A stretch of DNA of 64,000 nt from Pseudomonas sp. P8_241 (GTDB lineage Bacteria; Pseudomonadota; Gammaproteobacteria; Pseudomonadales; Pseudomonadaceae), in assembly GCF_034008315.1 (NCBI RefSeq), contig NZ_CP125377.1:5892501-5956500 (forward strand), written 5' to 3'. The position numbers were made by a program, and so were the translations under genes. The notes beneath the pieces were generated by a model, which was not told the origin of the DNA, made no database searches, and worked only from the letters and a program-made list of their open reading frames with translations. This document shows positions 55,881 through 64,000 of the stretch, piece by piece; positions within the stretch are counted from its first letter, which is position 1, and each line of letters opens with the position of its first letter.

Positions 55881-57986
55881 TCAGCCTTGTTTTTTGGTTA
55901 CAGTTTCGACGATGTGCGACGGAGCTGTATTGTATTTTTTGAATTCCATAGAGTAGCTTGCGCGACCCTGGGACATGGAACGAACGTCGGTCGCATAACC
56001 GAACATCTCGCCCAACGGAACTTCGGCACGAATTACTTTACCGGAGACCGTATCTTCCATACCCAAAATCATGCCGCGACGACGGTTAAGGTCGCCCATC
56101 ACGTCACCCATATAGTCTTCAGGCGTAACAACCTCTACCGCCATGATCGGCTCAAGCAGCTCACCACCGCCCTTCTGGGCCAGTTGCTTGGTCGCCATGG
56201 AAGCAGCCACCTTAAACGCCATCTCGTTCGAGTCGACGTCGTGGTAGGAACCATCAAACACGGTAGCCTTCAGGCCGATCAGCGGATAGCCGGCAACAAC
56301 ACCGTTCTTCATCTGCTCTTCGATACCTTTCTGGATAGCCGGGATGTATTCCTTAGGAACCACACCACCCACTACTTCGTTCACGAATTGCAGACCTTCC
56401 TGACCTTCGTCAGCAGGAGCAAAACGGATCCAGCAGTGACCGAACTGGCCACGACCGCCGGACTGACGAACGAACTTGCCTTCGATTTCACAGCTCTTCG
56501 TGATGCGCTCACGATAGGAAACCTGAGGCTTGCCGATGTTGGCTTCGACGTTGAACTCACGGCGCATCCGGTCAACCAGGATGTCCAGGTGCAGCTCGCC
56601 CATGCCGGAGATGATCGTTTGACCAGTCTCTTCATCAGTTTTTACGCGGAAAGACGGGTCTTCCTGAGCAAGCTTGCCCAGAGCGATACCCATTTTTTCC
56701 TGGTCATCCTTGGTCTTAGGCTCAACAGCAACCGAAATAACCGGCTCCGGGAAGTCCATGCGAACCAGGATGATTGGCTTGTCAGCGTTGCAGAGGGTTT
56801 CACCAGTGGTGACGTCCTTCATGCCGATCAGGGCCGCGATGTCGCCAGCGCGCACTTCCTTGATCTCTTCACGGGCGTTTGCGTGCATCTGCACCATACG
56901 ACCCACACGCTCTTTCTTGCCTTTGACCGAGTTGATCACGCCGTCGCCGGAGGCCAACACGCCCGAGTAAACGCGGACGAAGGTCAAGGTACCCACGAAT
57001 GGGTCGGTAGCGATCTTGAACGCCAGAGCCGAGAACGGCTCGTTGTCGTCCGCATGACGCTCCATCTCTTCTTCCTCGTTATCAGGGTTGGAACCCTTGA
57101 TAGCAGGAATGTCGACAGGAGCCGGCAGGTAGTCGATAACGGCGTCGAGAACCAGGGGAACGCCCTTGTTCTTGAAGGAAGAACCGCAAACAGCCAGAAC
57201 GATCTCACCAGCGATAGTACGCTGACGCAGAGCGGCCTTGATTTCCTCGATGGTGAGCTCTTCACCTTCCAGGTACTTGTTCATCAGCTCTTCGCTGGCT
57301 TCGGCCGCAGCCTCAACCATGTTGCCGCGCCACTCTTCAGCCAGCTCCTGCAACTCGGCAGGGATGGCTTCACGACGTGGAGTCATGCCCTTGTCAGCAT
57401 CGTTCCAGTAAACAGCTTCCATGGACATCAGATCGATCTGACCCTGGAAGTTGTCTTCGGAACCGATAGCCAACTGGATCGGCACCGGAGTGTGACCCAG
57501 GCGCTGCTTGATCTGAGCGATCACGCGCAGGAAGTTAGCGCCGGCACGGTCCATCTTGTTCACGTAAACGATACGCGGAACACCGTATTTGTTGGCTTGA
57601 CGCCATACGGTTTCGGACTGCGGCTCAACGCCGGAAGTGCCACAGAACACAACGACAGCGCCGTCGAGTACACGCAGGGAACGCTCAACTTCAATGGTGA
57701 AGTCTACGTGGCCCGGGGTATCGATTACGTTGAAGCGGTATTGGTCTTTGTGCTGCTTGGCCGAACCCTGCCAGAAGGCGGTAATGGCAGCAGAAGTAAT
57801 GGTAATACCACGCTCCTGCTCCTGAACCATCCAGTCAGTGGTCGCAGCGCCGTCATGCACTTCGCCCATCTTGTGGCTTTTGCCAGTGTAAAAAAGGACG
57901 CGCTCGGTGGTGGTGGTTTTACCAGCATCCACGTGAGCTACGATACCAATGTTACGGTAGCGGTTAATCGGTGTAGTACGAGCCAT
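55881..57986 (-). CDS. fusA: Elongation factor G
   Basis: 701 residues; the translocase GTPase. Domain I holds [12 protein letters not shown] near 16-27, DTPGHVDFT and NKMDRAGA; domains II-V follow in the usual order, with domain IV RESYREFINGS-like segment near 515. It is 30 bases after rpsG and before tuf in the str operon. Confidence 0.99.
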   Translation of the reverse strand: MARTTPINRYRNIGIVAHVDAGKTTTTERVLFYTGKSHKMGEVHDGAATTDWMVQEQERGITITSAAITAFWQGSAKQHKDQYRFNVIDTPGHVDFTIEVERSLRVLDGAVVVFCGTSGVEPQSETVWRQANKYGVPRIVYVNKMDRAGANFLRVIAQIKQRLGHTPVPIQLAIGSEDNFQGQIDLMSMEAVYWNDADKGMTPRREAIPAELQELAEEWRGNMVEAAAEASEELMNKYLEGEELTIEEIKAALRQRTIAGEIVLAVCGSSFKNKGVPLVLDAVIDYLPAPVDIPAIKGSNPDNEEEEMERHADDNEPFSALAFKIATDPFVGTLTFVRVYSGVLASGDGVINSVKGKKERVGRMVQMHANAREEIKEVRAGDIAALIGMKDVTTGETLCNADKPIILVRMDFPEPVISVAVEPKTKDDQEKMGIALGKLAQEDPSFRVKTDEETGQTIISGMGELHLDILVDRMRREFNVEANIGKPQVSYRERITKSCEIEGKFVRQSGGRGQFGHCWIRFAPADEGQEGLQFVNEVVGGVVPKEYIPAIQKGIEEQMKNGVVAGYPLIGLKATVFDGSYHDVDSNEMAFKVAASMATKQLAQKGGGELLEPIMAVEVVTPEDYMGDVMGDLNRRRGMILGMEDTVSGKVIRAEVPLGEMFGYATDVRSMSQGRASYSMEFKKYNTAPSHIVETVTKKQG

Positions 57987-58016
57987 AAAGCCCTCGCAAA
58001 ATTAGTGACGCAAAAA

Positions 58017-58508
<492 letters not shown>

Positions 58509-58519
58509 TCAGGTTCGCT

Positions 58520-58549
58520 CGGAATCGGTGCCCTTACGGGACGCCTCCG
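58520..58549 (-). promoter_or_regulatory. Candidate S7-binding operator in the rpsL-rpsG spacer
   Basis: A branched hairpin: CGGA (58520-58523) with TCCG (58546-58549), then GGTG with bulged ACGCC, and CCC-TTAC-GGG at the tip. The position matches the E. coli S7 translational operator; binding is inferred. Confidence 0.45.
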
Positions 58550-58605
58550 ACCTTACTCTTATCGACTCAGAAAAATAGAAAATCAGTTTTTACAAAAAGC
58601 CGCTA

Positions 58606-58977
58606 CTACTTAGGCTTCTTGGTACCGTACTTCGAACGACCCTGGTTACGACCTTTAACGCCGGAAGTATCCAAAGAACCGCGTACGGTGTGGTAACGAA
58701 CACCTGGCAAGTCTTTTACACGACCGCCGCGGATCAGTACCACGCTGTGCTCTTGCAGGTTGTGACCTTCACCGCCGATGTACGAGGAAACCTCGAAACC
58801 GTTGGTCAGGCGCACACGGCATACTTTACGCAGTGCCGAGTTAGGTTTTTTCGGCGTGGTGGTGTACACACGGGTGCACACGCCACGGCGTTGCGGGCAG
58901 TTCTGCAGCGCAGGTACGTCGGATTTCTCGACGATACGCTTACGCGGCTGACGTACCAGCTGGTTGATAGTTGCCAT
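58606..58977 (-). CDS. rpsL: 30S ribosomal protein S12
   Basis: 123 residues; controls decoding accuracy at the A site. Lys43 ([11 protein letters not shown]) and Lys88 ([11 protein letters not shown]) are the wild-type residues, so no streptomycin-resistance change is present. First gene of the str operon, with its promoter about 90 bases upstream. Confidence 0.99.
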   Translation of the reverse strand: MATINQLVRQPRKRIVEKSDVPALQNCPQRRGVCTRVYTTTPKKPNSALRKVCRVRLTNGFEVSSYIGGEGHNLQEHSVVLIRGGRVKDLPGVRYHTVRGSLDTSGVKGRNQGRSKYGTKKPK

Positions 58978-59068
58978 CTACTAGCTCCACTGTTGTCTTG
59001 CGACGCTATTGTCTTGCAAGAAAAGCAAAATGGCAGGAACGAATTCCCGCCAAATTTAGGGGTACAAG

Positions 59069-59097
59069 AGTCTAAAGAGGATCTTGTCCCCAGTCAA
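59069..59097 (-). promoter_or_regulatory. Sigma-70 promoter of the str operon
   Basis: On the minus strand TTGACT (59092-59097), a 17-base spacer and TAGACT (59069-59074), in the 216-base gap between rpoC and rpsL. It gives a leader of about 85 bases before rpsL. Confidence 0.85.
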
Positions 59098-59113
59098 GGC
59101 AAGGCCCCGCCCT

Positions 59114-59160
59114 CTCCGCTCATCCAACCTCGACAAATTGTCTCGATTCGATGAACGGAG
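59114..59160. other. Long imperfect hairpin between rpoC and rpsL
   Basis: CTCCGCTCATC (59114-59124) pairs with GATGAACGGAG (59150-59160) with one mismatch-type pair, and an inner GACAA/TTGTC stem continues to the tip. No U-tract follows on the minus strand, so a simple intrinsic terminator is unlikely. Confidence 0.6.
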
Positions 59161-59193
59161 CGACCAGGGCCTCACGCTCATTTACCGCAGAAC

Positions 59194-62100
59194 TCAGTTA
59201 CCGCTCGAGTTCAGCGCTTCGGTCAGTGCAGCTTCCACTTCACTGGCGCTTACGCGCAACGGCTTGTCAGCATCACGACGGCGCTTACGCTCGCTGTGAT
59301 AGGCCAGGCCGGTACCAGCCGGGATCAGACGACCCACGACCACGTTTTCTTTCAGGCCGCGCAGGTAATCGCGCTTGCCGGTTACCGCCGCTTCGGTCAG
59401 TACGCGAGTGGTTTCCTGGAAGGAAGCCGCCGAGATGAACGATTCGGTGGACAACGACGCCTTGGTGATACCCAGCAGAACGCGAGTGAACTTGGAGACA
59501 AACTTGTCTTCGCCGCTCAAACGCTCGTTCTCTACCAGTACGTGAGTCAATTCCATCTGGTCGCCCTTGATGAAACTGGAATCGCCGGATTCAGCGATCT
59601 CAACTTTACGCAGCATCTGACGCAGAATGGTCTCGATGTGCTTGTCGTTGATCTTCACGCCTTGCAGACGGTAAACGTCCTGGATCTCGTTAACGATGTA
59701 CTTGGCCAGCGCACTCACACCCAACAGACGCAGGATGTCGTGCGGATCGCTTGGACCGTCGGAGATAACTTCGCCGCGGTTTACCTGTTCGCCTTCGAAT
59801 ACGTTCAGGTGACGCCACTTCGGAATCAGCTCTTCGTACGGATCGCTACCGTCGTTCGGCGTGATAACCAGACGGCGCTTGCCTTTGGTCTCTTTACCGA
59901 ACGCGATGGTGCCGCTGACTTCAGCCAGAATCGACGCTTCTTTCGGACGGCGAGCTTCGAACAAGTCGGCAACACGCGGCAGACCACCGGTGATGTCACG
60001 GGTCTTCGAAGTTTCTTGCGGGATACGAGCGATAACATCACCGATCGCGATCTTCGCACCATCCGCTACACCGACCAGGGCGTTGGCTGGCAGGAAGTAC
60101 TGAGCGATAACGTCAGTGCCTGGCAGCAACAGATCCTTGCCGTTGTCATCGACCATCTTCACGGCAGGACGGATGTCTTTACCGGCAGCTGGACGATCTT
60201 TGGCATCGAGTACTTCAATGTTGGTCATACCGGTCAATTCGTCAGTCTGACGCTTGATCGTGATGCCTTCTTCCATGCCCACGTAGGTCACGGTACCTTT
60301 CATTTCGGTAACGATTGGGTGAGTGTGCGGATCCCACTTGGCCACGATAGCGCCAGCTTCGACCTTGTCACCCTCTTTAACCGAAATCACGGCACCGTAC
60401 GGCAGCTTGTAACGCTCACGCTCACGACCGAAGTCATCAGCGATGGCCAGCTCACCAGAACGGGACACTGCAACCAGGCAACCATCCACTCGCTCAACGT
60501 GCTTCAGGTTATGCAGACGGACGGTACCGCCATTCTTCACCTGAACGCTGTCGGCTGCGGAGGTCCGGCTTGCCGCACCACCGATGTGGAACGTACGCAT
60601 GGTCAGCTGGGTACCCGGCTCACCGATGGACTGGGCAGCGATAACGCCGACCGCTTCACCGATGTTCACCTGGTGACCACGAGCCAGATCGCGACCGTAG
60701 CACTTGGCGCAAATACCGAAACGGGTTTCGCAGCTGATCGGCGAACGCACGATCACTTCGTCGATGCTGTTCAGTTCGATGAACTCGACCCACTTCTCGT
60801 CTACCAGAGTGCCGGCAGGAACGATGACGTCCTCGGTACCTGGCTTGAATACGTCACGGGCGATAACACGACCCAATACGCGCTCACCCAGCGGCTCTAC
60901 AACGTCACCGCCTTCAATGTGCGGAGTCATCAGCAGACCGTGTTCGGTGCCGCAATCGATCTCGGTTACAACCAGATCCTGCGCCACGTCTACCAGACGA
61001 CGAGTCAGGTAACCCGAGTTCGCCGTTTTCAACGCGGTATCCGCCAGACCTTTACGAGCACCGTGAGTGGAGATGAAGTACTGGAGTACGCTCAAACCTT
61101 CACGGAAGTTCGCAGTAATCGGCGTTTCAATGATGGAACCGTCCGGCTTGGCCATCAGGCCCCGCATACCGGCCAGCTGACGAATCTGTGCTGCGGAACC
61201 CCGCGCACCCGAGTCAGCCATCATGTACATCGAGTTGAACGATTCCTGGTCGACTTCGACGCCATGACGGTCGATGACTTTCTCTTTCGAGAGGTTGGCC
61301 ATCATCGCCTTGGAAACTTCGTCGTTCGCCTTGGACCAGAGGTCGATCACTTTGTTGTACTTCTCGCCCTGGGTTACCAGGCCGGAGGCGTACTGGCTTT
61401 CGATCTCTTTCACTTCATCAGTAGCAGCATTGATGATGCGGGCTTTTTCATCCGGGATAACGAAGTCGTTAACACCGATGGAAACGCCGGAAATGGTCGA
61501 ATAAGCAAAACCGGTGTACATCAACTGGTCAGCGAAGATCACAGTCTCTTTCAAACCAACCACGCGGTAGCACTGGTTGATCAGCTTGGAGATTGCCTTT
61601 TTCTTCATCGGCAGGTTGACGACGTCGTACGACAGACCTTTTGGCACAACCTGGAACAACAGCGCACGGCCGACAGTGGTGTCGACGATACGGGTGTTGC
61701 TCACGCTGCCGCCATCACGGTCGTTGACGGTTTCGTTGATCCGGACTTTGACCTTGGCGTGCAGTGCGGCTTCGCCGGCACGGAATACACGGTCAACTTC
61801 CTGCAGATCCGCGAACACACGACCTTCGCCCTTGGCGTTGATCGCTTCACGAGTCATGTAGTACAGACCCAATACAACGTCCTGCGACGGAACGATGATT
61901 GGCTCACCGTTGGCTGGCGACAGAATGTTGTTGGTCGACATCATCAACGCGCGCGCTTCGAGCTGGGCTTCCAGCGTCAGCGGTACGTGCACGGCCATTT
62001 GGTCGCCGTCGAAGTCGGCGTTGTACGCGGCGCAGACCAGAGGGTGCAGCTGAATAGCCTTACCTTCGATCAGTACCGGTTCAAACGCCTGGATACCTAG

Positions 62101-63393
62101 ACGGTGAAGGGTCGGTGCACGGTTGAGAAGCACCGGGTGTTCGCGAATCACTTCGGCGAGAACGTCCCAAACTTCCGGCAGCTCGCGCTCAACCATCTTC
62201 TTGGCAGCCTTGATGGTGGTAGCGAGACCACGCATTTCCAGCTTGCCGAAAATGAACGGCTTGAACAGCTCGAGAGCCATCTTCTTCGGCAGACCGCACT
62301 GGTGCAGACGCAGGGTCGGACCTACGGTAATTACCGAACGACCGGAGTAGTCAACACGCTTACCGAGCAAGTTCTGACGGAAACGACCCTGCTTACCCTT
62401 GATCATGTCAGCCAGGGATTTCAGAGGACGCTTGTTGGAACCTGTGATAGCGCGGCCACGACGACCGTTGTCGAGCAGTGCGTCGACAGCTTCCTGCAAC
62501 ATACGCTTTTCGTTGCGCACGATGATGTCCGGAGCGGACAGATCCAGCAGGCGCTTCAAACGGTTGTTACGGTTGATCACTCGACGATACAGATCGTTGA
62601 GGTCGGAAGTCGCGAAACGACCGCCATCGAGCGGAACCAGTGGACGCAGATCTGGCGGCAGAACCGGCAGAACGGTCAGCACCATCCACTCTGGCAGGTT
62701 GCCGGAACCCTGGAAGGCTTCCATCAACTTCAGACGCTTGGACAGCTTCTTGATCTTGGTTTCGGAGTTGGTTTGCGGAATTTCTTCACGCAGGCGGCCA
62801 ATCTCGTGCTCCAGGTCGATAGCGTGCAGCAGTTCGCGGACAGCTTCAGCACCCATGCGGGCATCGAAATCGTCGCCGAACTCTTCCAGCGCTTCGAAGT
62901 ACTGCTCGTCGTTGAGCAGTTGGCCTTTTTCAAGGGTGGTCATGCCTGGATCGATAACGACATAGCTCTCGAAGTAGAGAACGCGCTCGATATCACGCAG
63001 GGTCATGTCCATCAGCAAGCCGATACGGGACGGCAGCGATTTCAGGAACCAGATGTGGGCAACTGGCGAGGCCAGTTCGATGTGCGCCATGCGCTCACGA
63101 CGAACTTTAGCCAGCGCAACTTCAACGCCGCACTTCTCGCAGATCACACCACGGTGCTTCAAGCGCTTGTACTTACCGCACAGGCACTCGTAATCCTTTA
63201 CCGGGCCAAAGATCTTGGCGCAGAACAGGCCGTCACGCTCAGGTTTGAACGTACGGTAGTTGATGGTTTCCGGCTTTTTAACTTCACCGAACGACCACGA
63301 ACGGATCATCTCAGGCGATGCCAATCCGATACGGATGGCGTCGAACTCTTCGACTTGACCCTGGTTTTTCAGCAAATTCAGTAGGTCTTTCAA
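59194..63393 (-). CDS. rpoC: RNA polymerase beta' subunit
   Basis: 1399 residues. The first zinc ribbon uses Cys70, Cys72, Cys85 and Cys88 ([20 protein letters not shown]); the catalytic NADFDGDQM is at about 458-466 with the three Mg-binding aspartates; a second zinc cluster is near [13 protein letters not shown]. Start [11 protein letters not shown] follows AGGAGGAAA. It is 64 bases after rpoB and precedes the str operon. Confidence 0.99.
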   Translation of the reverse strand: MKDLLNLLKNQGQVEEFDAIRIGLASPEMIRSWSFGEVKKPETINYRTFKPERDGLFCAKIFGPVKDYECLCGKYKRLKHRGVICEKCGVEVALAKVRRERMAHIELASPVAHIWFLKSLPSRIGLLMDMTLRDIERVLYFESYVVIDPGMTTLEKGQLLNDEQYFEALEEFGDDFDARMGAEAVRELLHAIDLEHEIGRLREEIPQTNSETKIKKLSKRLKLMEAFQGSGNLPEWMVLTVLPVLPPDLRPLVPLDGGRFATSDLNDLYRRVINRNNRLKRLLDLSAPDIIVRNEKRMLQEAVDALLDNGRRGRAITGSNKRPLKSLADMIKGKQGRFRQNLLGKRVDYSGRSVITVGPTLRLHQCGLPKKMALELFKPFIFGKLEMRGLATTIKAAKKMVERELPEVWDVLAEVIREHPVLLNRAPTLHRLGIQAFEPVLIEGKAIQLHPLVCAAYNADFDGDQMAVHVPLTLEAQLEARALMMSTNNILSPANGEPIIVPSQDVVLGLYYMTREAINAKGEGRVFADLQEVDRVFRAGEAALHAKVKVRINETVNDRDGGSVSNTRIVDTTVGRALLFQVVPKGLSYDVVNLPMKKKAISKLINQCYRVVGLKETVIFADQLMYTGFAYSTISGVSIGVNDFVIPDEKARIINAATDEVKEIESQYASGLVTQGEKYNKVIDLWSKANDEVSKAMMANLSKEKVIDRHGVEVDQESFNSMYMMADSGARGSAAQIRQLAGMRGLMAKPDGSIIETPITANFREGLSVLQYFISTHGARKGLADTALKTANSGYLTRRLVDVAQDLVVTEIDCGTEHGLLMTPHIEGGDVVEPLGERVLGRVIARDVFKPGTEDVIVPAGTLVDEKWVEFIELNSIDEVIVRSPISCETRFGICAKCYGRDLARGHQVNIGEAVGVIAAQSIGEPGTQLTMRTFHIGGAASRTSAADSVQVKNGGTVRLHNLKHVERVDGCLVAVSRSGELAIADDFGRERERYKLPYGAVISVKEGDKVEAGAIVAKWDPHTHPIVTEMKGTVTYVGMEEGITIKRQTDELTGMTNIEVLDAKDRPAAGKDIRPAVKMVDDNGKDLLLPGTDVIAQYFLPANALVGVADGAKIAIGDVIARIPQETSKTRDITGGLPRVADLFEARRPKEASILAEVSGTIAFGKETKGKRRLVITPNDGSDPYEELIPKWRHLNVFEGEQVNRGEVISDGPSDPHDILRLLGVSALAKYIVNEIQDVYRLQGVKINDKHIETILRQMLRKVEIAESGDSSFIKGDQMELTHVLVENERLSGEDKFVSKFTRVLLGITKASLSTESFISAASFQETTRVLTEAAVTGKRDYLRGLKENVVVGRLIPAGTGLAYHSERKRRRDADKPLRVSASEVEAALTEALNSSGN

Positions 63394-63457
63394 GGCCTTT
63401 CCTCCTGGCGGAGCAGAGAGCGGGCAATCCTGCCCCGCTCTCGATTCGCGTCACGTG

Positions 63458-64000
<543 letters not shown>

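Noticed and set aside
59296..62100. Plus-strand open frame of 934 codons antisense to rpoC
   Set aside because: Shadow of rpoC; composition and lack of signals do not support a gene.

Overview
The window is chromosomal DNA from a Pseudomonas, most likely of the P. fluorescens group. The evidence is the gene order, which follows the P. aeruginosa PAO1 ribA-ribD-nrdR...oprG block and the rpoC-str-S10-spc-alpha-katA-bfrA-uvrA-ssb block (synteny recalled from memory, no search run), and several families of REP-type palindromes typical of fluorescent pseudomonads. There is no prophage, insertion sequence, CRISPR array, tRNA or rRNA. The window cuts one gene at each edge: a BtuF-like binding protein (left) and rpoB (right).

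Bases 1-8770 (minus strand) hold riboflavin/thiamine metabolism and housekeeping: ribA with two translationally coupled genes (membrane protein, BtuF-like protein), a lone periplasmic binding protein, then nrdR-ribD-ribC-ribBA-ribH-nusB-thiL-pgpA as one probable transcription unit. The GTP cyclohydrolase half of RibBA has lost its zinc and catalytic motifs, so the separate RibA must supply that activity.

Bases 8897-15673 (mostly plus) hold a YbaY-type lipoprotein, a methyltransferase, a thioredoxin-TPR protein (YbbN/CnoX type), then a four-gene metal-linked operon (His-rich DUF2796 protein, ABC ATPase, MacB/FtsX-type permease, DUF3299 protein) behind a Zur-like palindrome, and oprG/ompW behind an Anr/FNR-like box. 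Bases 15858-28674 hold two sugar-nucleotide SDR genes, the helicase Lhr, a large MscS-type channel, and the DUF72-EEP-clsB-ybhN operon (membrane phospholipid functions). Convergent to it is an alpha/beta hydrolase overlapping a DUF3182 gene in which I see ATP-grasp-like motifs. Next come a GlxA-type regulator divergent from an isochorismatase-family hydrolase and a chloroperoxidase-type esterase.

Bases 33474-40559 hold ssb, an MFS transporter, uvrA, a non-haem bacterioferritin-like ferritin, and katA. From 40798 to the right edge everything is minus strand and concerns transcription and translation: the alpha operon (rpsM-rpsK-rpsD-rpoA-rplQ), spc operon (rplN...secY-rpmJ), S10 operon, str operon (rpsL-rpsG-fusA-tuf) and rpoBC. 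Clear sigma-70 promoters are visible for the alpha, S10 and str units, and the rpsN-rpsH gap contains two strong hairpins. rpmJ and rpmD were annotated by hand because they are very short.

I see no wholly new defence or mobile system. The least explained loci are the DUF3182/hydrolase pair, the Zur-linked ABC operon and the structured intergenic RNAs in the ribosomal cluster.
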